The notes beneath the pieces were generated by a model that worked only from the letters and a program-made list of their open reading frames with translations, was not told the origin of the DNA and made no database searches. A program made the translations under genes and the position numbers. Positions 25,974-34,682 of a stretch of DNA of 64,000 nt are shown here, piece after piece (position 1 is the stretch's first letter; every line of letters starts with the position of its first letter). This DNA is from Candidatus Scatomonas merdigallinarum. GTDB taxonomy: Bacteria > Bacillota > Clostridia > Lachnospirales > Lachnospiraceae. The stretch spans positions 1-64,000 of the forward strand of contig DVKB01000003.1 in assembly GCA_018716305.1 (NCBI GenBank), in the 5' to 3' direction.

Positions 25974-28900
25974 ATGAAGGAGAAGCGGAACATCCGTAAA
26001 AGACTGCTGTCTCTGCTGCTGACGGCCCTGATGCTGGTCAGCGTAATGATTCAGCCTGTAACGGTCATGGCTGTGGATCCGGCCGGCGTGCGGACGGAAA
26101 GCGCAGAGACAGAAAAATCCGGAGAACCGGGAGAAACGGAGCCGGACGCGGATCAACCGGCGGAGGAAACATACGCGGTTACAGGCTGTGTTACCTGCGG
26201 AGATCGTCCGGCAGCCGGCGTGCAGGTATCCCTTCTGGAAAGCCCGGAAAAAATGGCAGCGACCGATGAAAATGGAGAGTACACCCTTGAGAATGTTCCC
26301 CCGGGAAAATACTCTCTAACGGCGGAAAAAGAAGGGTTTACCCTTGAAAATCCTGTTTCGGTGACGGTAGAGCATCAACCGGTTCAGGTACAGGCTGTAG
26401 AAATGGGACTTGCCGTTCCGGAGATAACCTGCAAAGGGGATTTCATGGTAGACGGAAGCGTAACATATGAGGTGAGCACGCCTGTGGAAGGGGCAGAATA
26501 TAACTGGTCTTTCTCAGGCGCTTTCGAAGATCAGACAGCCACGGGAACTTCCGTCACAATGCCCGTTCTACAGCAGGGAATTGCTAAGGCTTCTGTTGAA
26601 GTTACTTATGGAACAGCCAGCGCGTCCTACATCCCGGATGAGACTGACTGTCCGGTGGTTCCGGTCAAAGATACTTCGATAGAGTTAATCGTGGAGCCCG
26701 GACCAGACAGCAAAGAGGCAGGAATTACCCAGCTGACACTGACTGCTGTTGTTGCGGGAACACAGGGAAATGAAGGCATCGTTACCTTTACAGAAGAAAG
26801 CGGATCAGGTACTTTTGATACGGACAACAAGGTGAAACTTGCAGACGGACAAGCAGCGTGCCGGTATAAGGCGAATTCTGAGGACGGATTCGGAGGTGAA
26901 TTGAGATTTACCGCTGAATACAGCGGGGTGACGGATAGATACGCCTCCTCCAGTATAGAAGTATCCGGAACATATAACGCGAGAAAAGATCTGATATGGT
27001 GTGAAAAGGATGTATATGGAAATGACCTTGAGCAAAACGGCGGAGTTCTGGAAGCACATGTTGAATACGGAAGCTACTATAAAGATCCGGGTGAGGAGCA
27101 GGGGAAGGGAATATATGAAATTCCCATCGACACAGCTAACTCAAATGTATCCGACTCGAAGGATAATACCTACAGTTACAAGCTGATTGCCGTGAAGGAC
27201 GGCCGGGAGGAAGAGATTACACCCATTAACGATGAGAACAGCCAGGGATATCTGGACGTACCTTTCAGTGTAGACCAGTATGGAATCCTCAGGATCCGCA
27301 GGGCAACACGGCCGGAGGAAGATTTCCGTGTTAAAGTTATACGGAAAACACCGGGCTACACAGACGCGGTAGGTGAAATCAGAGTGGTGATTGACCGGAG
27401 AAAGATTTCACTTAACGCGGAAGAAACTCCTCTGTTTTCCGTGGAAAAAGTATATGACGGGACTTCCCTCATGGAAGTTCCGAAGTTTACCGCAATACAA
27501 CAGACAGAACAGAATTTCACCAGAGAAAATTCCGCGGATAGGAATAAAGAGGCGGTACTTGCCCAAGATACGGTTAAGGTTGAGTCCTTTGAATGGACAA
27601 AAAAGATAGATGATGGGAAGAAAGATGTTCACTGTAAGGAAGAAACACTGAAACCCGAACCCGGGCAGGTCAAAAATGTTGTTTTAAGCAGCGGCGGAGA
27701 AAATTATGAGGTTTCCCTGGACAGTGTTCCGGTGCAGGTGAAAATTACGCACAGAGACTATAAGGTTCGATTTGAAGAGGCAAAACGGGAATATGGAACT
27801 GAAAAATATATACAATCCCCTGTTTTAAGCCGCGATCCTGAAACTACCGGCTTTTTGAAGGAAGACTCCGAGAAGGCATTTGAGGAGATTCAGAAGGCGG
27901 TAGATTACATCGACCATTCTTCTATTTCTTCTCCCATGTGTGTATGCTTGGATAAGACAACAGAAAGTAATCTGTATATTGAACCCGTGATAAAAAAGGG
28001 ATGTGAATATGCAGGCAACTACCACATTACAGTGGAAGAGGAAGAAAAAAAATCATGGGGCGCTCTGATTATTACACAGCAGAAGATTGACAATCCTCTT
28101 GAGGATCCTGCTTACGCAGAAATTACAGGGAACGGCATCTGCCGGGAAAAAGAAGATACGAAAGAAGTCGTCTGGATCAGAGGCCAATACGATAATCATG
28201 AGGGGGGCAATCTGAAGCTGATTCCGGCCGGTAAAACCAGTGATCTTTATAATACGGTTTTGATAGAGGCCGGACAGGGAAAGAACGGCATAAATATCAG
28301 TGAAGAAAATGTCATTACTGTCAACAAAAACAAAGGGGAAACCGATGAGAATGGAAGGGAAATCACTTATCAGCTGCAAAAAAAGGGTGACGGTGACATT
28401 TTAAGAGCGTATACAAAGAAATACCCTCTGGTGATTAAAGCGGATTCGGCGGCGCCCACAGTGGACATTTTGAATCTGGAGGATCCGGAGTTTACCATGA
28501 CGCCGTGGGAGAAGCTGATAGCAGGAATGACGTTTGGCCTTTACGTTTCGGGAACCTACTCGGTAAAAGTGGAGATTGCGGATGGCGGAGCAGGAGTGGA
28601 TCACTGGAGTTACGCGGTGGCAGATGTGCCTTCCGATCAAAATGGTGACTGGTGCGATTTTATAAACAATCTGCCGGAGTCAGCCTGGAAGGAGGGAGGC
28701 AAAGACTTAAAACAGGATATCCCGGTCTTTGAGGGAACTTCCCAGGAGGCGGCTTCTGTGCTTGAGAACAAGCTGATCCTGATCCGTGCCACAGATAAGG
28801 TGGGAAACGCAGCCACGTATCTTTCCAATGGAGTGGTGGTGGATAACTATCCTCCGCAGATTACTGTCTCTGACCTGAAGGATAACTATTCTGAGATGGA

Positions 28901-31900
28901 TTTAACAGAAGATGGAAAGATAGAGTTTACGGTTCGTGCGGACGATACGAAGGGAGCGCAGGACAATGGAAAAGAACCCTCCGGAATCGATGCGGATGCA
29001 GTAACCTGGAACTTGTATGATGGCGGCGACGATATTACAAATATGCTGACTGTTGGAGAAGAAGGCACCTGGGAAGAAGGCAAAATTTTCACCATTGAGG
29101 CTCCGGATGATGTGAATTCCGATGCGTTAATTCTGAAGATCACGGCGAAGGACAGGGCCGGAAATACAGGAACGTATGAAAAAACCTTCCAGATTGACAC
29201 CAAACCGGCAATAATTACCTGGGATTACGCAGCAGATTCCTGCGAGCCAAATACGGAGGGATATGCAAAAGGCGATGTTGTGTTGGAGGTGAAGATTAAA
29301 GACACGCATTTTGATGCGGAAAAGACATTGCTGCATTATACAGAGGATGGAGTCTGCCATGAAATGCCCTTTGCCGGGAACACAGATTCACAGGCTGGGA
29401 TAAGCATAGAGGCAGAGTCGGCAGACGAAGACCTTTCAGAATATACATATTCTCTGACTTTCTCAGGGGAACATAAATATGAAAAGGTTTTGGTTTCTTC
29501 TACAGATAGTTTTGGGAATGGACCGAGCAAGTCGGATGAAAAGAGCTTTACCGTGGATAAGACGGCCCCGGCAGTTTCCCTGACCTACATGGAGGAGGAC
29601 AACCCGCTTCACGGCGCCAGATATTTCCAGGCAGGAAGGGAAGCTGAGCTGACGGTAACGGACCGGAATCTGGATTTAAAGAATACAAAGATTACGGTAG
29701 CTGTGAAAAATTTAGCAGGGCTGGAAGACAAATGGACCTTTTCATTGGAGAACCAGGGTTACTCCAATGATTATTTCAGCGCTGAGACAGCAAAAGCCGC
29801 AGAGGATGCTGTAACTGTGTATTTTACATTTAAGGGAGACGCGAATTATGTCATTGAGGAATTGGTCTGCCGCGATATGGCGGAACGGACAGCAGCGGCT
29901 GACGTGGAAAACGGCGGGACGGCGGAAAACGTTACGATAAAGGGAGTTGTTCCCTTTGACTTTACAGTGGATCAAACAAATCCCGGAGGAAATGTTTCCA
30001 TTACCTTGGAAAAAAGTATGTGGGATCGATTTGTAGAGGCCATTACCTTCGGGCTGTTTTCCAATCACAATGAAACAGCAGTATCCAGCGGTTCGGATGA
30101 GGGATCCGGAATTAAATCCATCCAGTATGTTGTGATGAGAGAAAGCCTGACTGAGACGGAACTGCGGAATATGGATGCTGACGGAAAAATAGATTGGACT
30201 ACAGAGAATTACGGCGAGGGAGTCGCCGCGGAAGCTTTGGAGGAAACTCTGTCCCCCAACCGGCAGTGCGTGGTTTATGCCAAAGTAACGAATTACGCGG
30301 AGAGAGTAAGCTACTTAAGCTCCGATGGTTTCATTCTGGACAACATTGCTCCGGAGGTGACCGTGACTGTCCTGAATCCGGGGGATGCTGAGAACGGCAT
30401 TTTTAATGAGGATGTGCGCCTGCGCATTGACGTGACAGATCCAAAGGCAGGGGAGACCTGTGCCGGACTGAGGGAGGTATGGTATGAAATTACCGCGGCA
30501 GGAAATGTCAATGAAAGCGGACAAGGGAACTGGCTCCTGAACGGGGAAGAAACCTTCAGTCAGGAGATTACCGTGGACGCGGACACCTATAACAGCAACG
30601 ATGTCCGGGTGACTGCCTGCGCCGCAGACCGGGCAGACAACGAAGGCACAGCCCAGGCCGTACCGCTTCAGATCGATGTGACGGCCCCGTCCATCTCTGT
30701 ATCCTGGGATCTCAACGATCCCGCCAACGGCAGATATTACAACGCCACCCGCACCGCCACAGTGACCATTACGGACCGGAACTTTGATCCGAACCGGACG
30801 GAGCTTTCCATTACCAACACAGACGGCGCGTCCGCCAGCATCGGCGGCTGGACGGTCAGCCAGGATATGGGCGTTTCCGACAGCGCTCCCGCGGTCTGCC
30901 AGGTGTCCTTCCCGGAGGACGGGGATTATACCTTTACGCTGAACACGGTGGATCTGGCAGGCAACAGCACCGCGTACGGACAGACCGATGAATTTACCAT
31001 TGATAAGACGGCGCCGGTGATTACCGTAGCCTATGACAACAACGACGCGCGGCACGGAAATTACTATAAAGAATCCCGCACCGCCGCGGTGACAATCAAT
31101 GAACACAATTTTGACGCGGCCAGCGTGCAGACGGCTATTACGGCCTCTCTGGAAGGACAGGGAATCGCTGCCCCGTCTCTGGGAGGATTTTCCGGCAGCG
31201 GCAACGTGCACACAGCCACCGTGGTTTACGACGCGGACGGAGAGTATACCTTTGATATCCAGTATACCGACCTGGCCGGAAATCCGGCTCAGGAGTATAT
31301 TCCGGATCACTTTACCGTGGATCTGACAGCGCCGCAGGTCAACATTTTTGATATCGTGGATCAGTCGGCCAACAGAGACAGGGTAGCCCCCGGCGTGGAG
31401 TATACGGATATTAACTATGATCCGGAGGGCGTGGAGATTACTCTGACCGGAGCCAACAGCGGTGATGCCAACGTGGAAAGCAGCATCAGCTCCATCGAGA
31501 ATGGCCAGAGAATTCAGTACAGTGATTTTGCCAGAACGGAAGAGATGGACGATCTGTATACCCTGACGGCGAAGATCACAGACCTGGCCGGAAACCTTAC
31601 GGAAAAAGCAGTGAGATTCTCCGTCAACCGCTACGGTTCGGTATTTGTGCTGGACGAAGCTTCCCATGAGTGGCTTCACCAGGGAGGCGCGGCATACAGA
31701 TACGCCAATCAGGAGACAGAGATCGGCGTCATGGAGATCAATGTGGATGAGATCGACGCGTACAGTATTGCGGTGGACCGGGACGGCGAACTGAAGAATC
31801 TGGAAGAGGGAAGCGAATTTGAGGTTGAGAAAACCAGAAATGAAGCAGCCTGGAGGGTGAACTATTACCATATTAAGGCTGAAAATTTTGCCGAGGAAGG

Positions 31901-32450
31901 CAACTATGACGTAACCATCACTTCCAGGGACAAGGCGGCCAACCAGGTGAACAACCAAACTGTTAAAAAATCAGACGGGGCCTTGCCCATTGAATTTACC
32001 ATTGACAAAACAGCGCCCACAGTAGTGGTATCCGGAATTGAGAACGGAGGGCGCTACATGGCGGACAGCAGAAATATGATGCTGGACGTGAAGGACAATC
32101 TGGCTCTGGATACAGTAAGCATTACCGTGGGTGACGGAGAGCCGGAAATTATCAGGGCGGAGGAGCTTCGAGAGGCAGACGGAATTATCAGCCGGCCGAT
32201 CTCCAGCTCTGACCGGTATCAGACGGTTCGGATTACGGCCGCGGATGCCGCCGGCAATGTGCTGGGGCAGGAAGCGCCGGGAGATGAAGGAGTCGACATC
32301 ATTCTGTCAGTTCTGGTAACCTCTAACATCATGATTCAGTTCTTTATGAACAAACCGCTGTTTTACGGAACGATCATCGGACTGCTGGCACTGCTTGTGC
32401 TGATCCTCATCCTGATCAAGAGGAAAAGGAGACAGGATCCGATCGTCTGA
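25974..32450 (+). CDS. Giant Ig-like repeat surface protein with C-terminal membrane anchor
   Basis: This 2158-residue protein has a signal peptide (basic start, cleavage probably after VMA near residue 33). An acidic linker is followed by a carboxypeptidase-regulatory-like domain (about 65-140; TDENGEYTLENVPPGKYSL). A YDG-type element (VEKVYDGTSL) lies near residue 490. From about 820 to 2110 there are repeated Ig-like modules of about 100 residues, several starting with the pattern TxDKTAP or DLTAP and containing YYN/YYK and NFD motifs. A single helix near 2128-2148 and KRKRRQ end the protein; there is no LPXTG motif. It probably acts as an adhesin or structural surface protein. Confidence 0.85.
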   Translation: MKEKRNIRKRLLSLLLTALMLVSVMIQPVTVMAVDPAGVRTESAETEKSGEPGETEPDADQPAEETYAVTGCVTCGDRPAAGVQVSLLESPEKMAATDENGEYTLENVPPGKYSLTAEKEGFTLENPVSVTVEHQPVQVQAVEMGLAVPEITCKGDFMVDGSVTYEVSTPVEGAEYNWSFSGAFEDQTATGTSVTMPVLQQGIAKASVEVTYGTASASYIPDETDCPVVPVKDTSIELIVEPGPDSKEAGITQLTLTAVVAGTQGNEGIVTFTEESGSGTFDTDNKVKLADGQAACRYKANSEDGFGGELRFTAEYSGVTDRYASSSIEVSGTYNARKDLIWCEKDVYGNDLEQNGGVLEAHVEYGSYYKDPGEEQGKGIYEIPIDTANSNVSDSKDNTYSYKLIAVKDGREEEITPINDENSQGYLDVPFSVDQYGILRIRRATRPEEDFRVKVIRKTPGYTDAVGEIRVVIDRRKISLNAEETPLFSVEKVYDGTSLMEVPKFTAIQQTEQNFTRENSADRNKEAVLAQDTVKVESFEWTKKIDDGKKDVHCKEETLKPEPGQVKNVVLSSGGENYEVSLDSVPVQVKITHRDYKVRFEEAKREYGTEKYIQSPVLSRDPETTGFLKEDSEKAFEEIQKAVDYIDHSSISSPMCVCLDKTTESNLYIEPVIKKGCEYAGNYHITVEEEEKKSWGALIITQQKIDNPLEDPAYAEITGNGICREKEDTKEVVWIRGQYDNHEGGNLKLIPAGKTSDLYNTVLIEAGQGKNGINISEENVITVNKNKGETDENGREITYQLQKKGDGDILRAYTKKYPLVIKADSAAPTVDILNLEDPEFTMTPWEKLIAGMTFGLYVSGTYSVKVEIADGGAGVDHWSYAVADVPSDQNGDWCDFINNLPESAWKEGGKDLKQDIPVFEGTSQEAASVLENKLILIRATDKVGNAATYLSNGVVVDNYPPQITVSDLKDNYSEMDLTEDGKIEFTVRADDTKGAQDNGKEPSGIDADAVTWNLYDGGDDITNMLTVGEEGTWEEGKIFTIEAPDDVNSDALILKITAKDRAGNTGTYEKTFQIDTKPAIITWDYAADSCEPNTEGYAKGDVVLEVKIKDTHFDAEKTLLHYTEDGVCHEMPFAGNTDSQAGISIEAESADEDLSEYTYSLTFSGEHKYEKVLVSSTDSFGNGPSKSDEKSFTVDKTAPAVSLTYMEEDNPLHGARYFQAGREAELTVTDRNLDLKNTKITVAVKNLAGLEDKWTFSLENQGYSNDYFSAETAKAAEDAVTVYFTFKGDANYVIEELVCRDMAERTAAADVENGGTAENVTIKGVVPFDFTVDQTNPGGNVSITLEKSMWDRFVEAITFGLFSNHNETAVSSGSDEGSGIKSIQYVVMRESLTETELRNMDADGKIDWTTENYGEGVAAEALEETLSPNRQCVVYAKVTNYAERVSYLSSDGFILDNIAPEVTVTVLNPGDAENGIFNEDVRLRIDVTDPKAGETCAGLREVWYEITAAGNVNESGQGNWLLNGEETFSQEITVDADTYNSNDVRVTACAADRADNEGTAQAVPLQIDVTAPSISVSWDLNDPANGRYYNATRTATVTITDRNFDPNRTELSITNTDGASASIGGWTVSQDMGVSDSAPAVCQVSFPEDGDYTFTLNTVDLAGNSTAYGQTDEFTIDKTAPVITVAYDNNDARHGNYYKESRTAAVTINEHNFDAASVQTAITASLEGQGIAAPSLGGFSGSGNVHTATVVYDADGEYTFDIQYTDLAGNPAQEYIPDHFTVDLTAPQVNIFDIVDQSANRDRVAPGVEYTDINYDPEGVEITLTGANSGDANVESSISSIENGQRIQYSDFARTEEMDDLYTLTAKITDLAGNLTEKAVRFSVNRYGSVFVLDEASHEWLHQGGAAYRYANQETEIGVMEINVDEIDAYSIAVDRDGELKNLEEGSEFEVEKTRNEAAWRVNYYHIKAENFAEEGNYDVTITSRDKAANQVNNQTVKKSDGALPIEFTIDKTAPTVVVSGIENGGRYMADSRNMMLDVKDNLALDTVSITVGDGEPEIIRAEELREADGIISRPISSSDRYQTVRITAADAAGNVLGQEAPGDEGVDIILSVLVTSNIMIQFFMNKPLFYGTIIGLLALLVLILILIKRKRRQDPIV

Positions 32451-32487
32451 CCCAACTCCGTTAGACAAAGCAGAAATCGGTCGCTTT

Positions 32488-33402
32488 CTACGGCCTGCAC
32501 TTTCCGCAGGGAATATATCCCTCCTCGATGAGTTCCTCCCGGCTGCCGGTGAAATTTTCCCGGTTGGACTCCTTCATTTCCCGGACGCTGGAGCAGGAAG
32601 GGAGATGGAAGCGGCGGGTATTGGTATTGACAATATAGATAGCTTCTTCATTTTCCGGGCTTGACTGTGAATCAGCGGGACGGCTGTCCCCGTCAGCATA
32701 GTCAATGGCGACTCCGGGCTGGACATTGGGCACAAAAACGCAGAAGGAGATGGATTCTCCCTGATCCTCCACGGACATAGCCTCCATAAGAACTCCGTCC
32801 GCTACCAGATTGCTGCCCTGAAAAACGGGAGTGACCCGGTACAGGACGTGGCAGCCGGTCTCTTTGATGTAATCTGCTACCATGTTTTCAAAGGGAAGCA
32901 TGCCTTCCACATTCATGTATCGGGTTCCGGTAATAAGATTCTTCCGGTTGGCATCCTCGCCGGAGAGCTGCCAGCCAATGAGATGGCAGCGGTTGTAGAG
33001 ATTTTTTCCATCTATAAAGTCATACTGTACACTGTGCCAGCCGGTTGGGTGAATTCCGCTGATATCCCCCCGCTCACCCCGGGGCATAAGATCCTGCCCC
33101 AGACAGGCAAAGGCGGTTCCGCAGCGCCCCAGAGAGTCCAGTTCGCTGTAGCTTTCGAAGGAAGCTGCGGTCAGATCTTTTTCTGAAAAGCCGGGAACAT
33201 TGCCGTTGACGGCGGTATATGGCTGCCCGTTCCAGACGGCAGAAGGGTTCTCTTCCGCAGGCGTGCCGGAAACGCTGAGGGATCCGCTGGGAGATAGTTC
33301 GGCGTCCTGTGTTCCGGCTGTTCCCGCGCATCCGGAACACAGCAGGGCTCCGGCAAGAAGCAGGATCAGAATCCGGGAATAGAACTGCTTGAAGCCGCCC
33401 AT
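32488..33402 (-). CDS. Lipoprotein DNA/RNA non-specific endonuclease with Ada-like zinc tail
   Basis: The 304-residue product has a lipoprotein-like signal (LLCSGC at 21-25), then a nuclease domain of the EndA/NucA type. The segment NRCHLIGWQLSGEDAN holds the catalytic His, and NLITGTRYMN holds the metal-binding Asn. The last 45 residues form a second domain, with FHLPSCSSVREMKESN and a final PCGKCRP. It matches the Ada-type metal-binding pattern. It would degrade nucleic acid outside the cell. It overlaps the upstream gene by one base (TAATG) and is translated from GGGAGGAT. Confidence 0.85.
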   Translation of the reverse strand: MGGFKQFYSRILILLLAGALLCSGCAGTAGTQDAELSPSGSLSVSGTPAEENPSAVWNGQPYTAVNGNVPGFSEKDLTAASFESYSELDSLGRCGTAFACLGQDLMPRGERGDISGIHPTGWHSVQYDFIDGKNLYNRCHLIGWQLSGEDANRKNLITGTRYMNVEGMLPFENMVADYIKETGCHVLYRVTPVFQGSNLVADGVLMEAMSVEDQGESISFCVFVPNVQPGVAIDYADGDSRPADSQSSPENEEAIYIVNTNTRRFHLPSCSSVREMKESNRENFTGSREELIEEGYIPCGKCRP

Positions 33403-33803
33403 TATTCATAATCCTCCCGAGTGATTTTTTCGTGGGAAAATCCCCTGAATTCTTCAGTAAATACCAGCGTCCGCCCCTCCAGCAGATGCGGATTAAAATA
33501 TTGATCCGCCGGATAACTGCGGTTCCAGCGAAACAGAATGATTTTTTTTATTTTATTCTTCCAGGGCGTCAGATCTTGGTCTTCTACAAAGCAGTAATCA
33601 TCGCTTCCCGCCAGAGAAAGAAAGTTTTCATCTGCCTGAATGGAAGCATCCTCCGGAAACTGGCTGCGGCTGTATTGGTTCATCCACAGTCTGGAAGCGG
33701 CTGTAAGCTTTAGAATATACGATCGCAGTTCACGGTCCTGGCTCAGCCGGCGGTGATTGAACATCATGCCGTTCCGCTCATCTACACATACAAATACGAT
33801 CAT
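33402..33803 (-). CDS. Conserved-looking small cytoplasmic protein, function unknown
   Basis: This 133-residue soluble protein begins MIVFVCVDERNGMMFNHRR, a pattern I recall from Lachnospiraceae proteins that databases sometimes label as ribonuclease Z; the zinc motif HxHxDH of that enzyme is absent, so the label is not supported. The C-terminus (SHEKITREDYE) is charged. It is translationally coupled to the nuclease, so the two may act together. The start follows AAAGGAG. Confidence 0.6.
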   Translation of the reverse strand: MIVFVCVDERNGMMFNHRRLSQDRELRSYILKLTAASRLWMNQYSRSQFPEDASIQADENFLSLAGSDDYCFVEDQDLTPWKNKIKKIILFRWNRSYPADQYFNPHLLEGRTLVFTEEFRGFSHEKITREDYE

Positions 33804-33907
33804 CTTTGTTCTCCTTTCGCAACTTTTATTTACGGCACTATCATATCATGAAATTAACAGTATGTTTTGCAAATTTAATATTTTTTTCAGATACATGCAA
33901 AAGGAAG

Positions 33908-33918
33908 TATGCTATGAT
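33908..33918 (+). promoter_or_regulatory. Extended -10 promoter of the ABC transporter operon
   Basis: A TG at 33910-33911, one base and TATGAT (33913-33918) form an extended -10. The -35 is weak. Transcription would begin near 33925, downstream of an ATG at 33921, which supports ATG 33972 as the real start. Confidence 0.5.
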
Positions 33919-33971
33919 GAATGAGTAAGAAAGTCCGGCAGCGGCCGGATTCAGAAGCGAGGAGGACAGGT

Positions 33972-34676
33972 ATGTCTGCTTATGTGGCAATGAAGGACGT
34001 GACCAAGGTCTATCAGATGGGGGAGGTCTCCATCAAGGCCTGCGATGGAATTAATTTTGAAATAGAGAAAGGACAGTTTGTGATTATTGTAGGCCCGTCG
34101 GGGGCGGGTAAAACTACGGTGCTGAACATTCTGGGGGGGATGGATACAGCTACGGAGGGACAGGTTTTTGTGGATGGGCGGGAAATCAGCCGGCTCAGGG
34201 GAAAAGGCCTGATCCAGTACCGCCGGGAGGACATCGGCTTTGTATTTCAGTTTTACAATCTGATGCAGAATTTAACGGCTCTGGAGAATGTGGAGCTGGC
34301 GCTGCAGATCTGCAGGAATCCGCTGGATGCGGAAACCGTCTTGAGGGAAGTAGGGCTGGAGGACCGGATGGATAATTTTCCGGCACAGCTTTCCGGAGGG
34401 GAGCAGCAGAGGGTGGCCATTGCCAGGGCGCTGGCGAAGAATCCCAAGCTGCTTCTCTGTGATGAGCCTACAGGGGCTCTGGACTATGTAACGGGAAAAG
34501 CGATTCTGAAGCTTTTGCAGGATACCTGCCGGCAGAAGGGTATGACAGTGCTGGTGATTACGCATAATTCCGCGCTGACGCCCATGGCAGACCGGGTGAT
34601 TCACATTCGGAACGGACGGGTAAGTAAAATGGAAGACAATGAAAACCCTGTGCCTGTGGAAGAAATCGAGTGGTAA
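33972..34676 (+). CDS. ABC transporter ATP-binding protein (MacB/LolD type)
   Basis: A 234-residue ATPase with Walker [12 protein letters not shown], the Q-loop [11 protein letters not shown], signature [15 protein letters not shown] and Walker [13 protein letters not shown], followed by a His switch in ITHNS. The TGALD segment is typical for the MacB/FtsE/LolD group that drives mechanical work rather than solute import. Start ATG 33972 has AGGAGG six bases upstream. The permease starts six bases after its stop. Confidence 0.95.
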   Translation: MSAYVAMKDVTKVYQMGEVSIKACDGINFEIEKGQFVIIVGPSGAGKTTVLNILGGMDTATEGQVFVDGREISRLRGKGLIQYRREDIGFVFQFYNLMQNLTALENVELALQICRNPLDAETVLREVGLEDRMDNFPAQLSGGEQQRVAIARALAKNPKLLLCDEPTGALDYVTGKAILKLLQDTCRQKGMTVLVITHNSALTPMADRVIHIRNGRVSKMEDNENPVPVEEIEW

Positions 34677-34682
34677 AGAACA

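Noticed and set aside
33921-33971. Longer N-terminus for the ABC ATPase from ATG 33921
   Set aside because: The extended -10 at 33908-33918 would start transcription after this ATG, and it has no ribosome site. ATG 33972 has a perfect AGGAGG.
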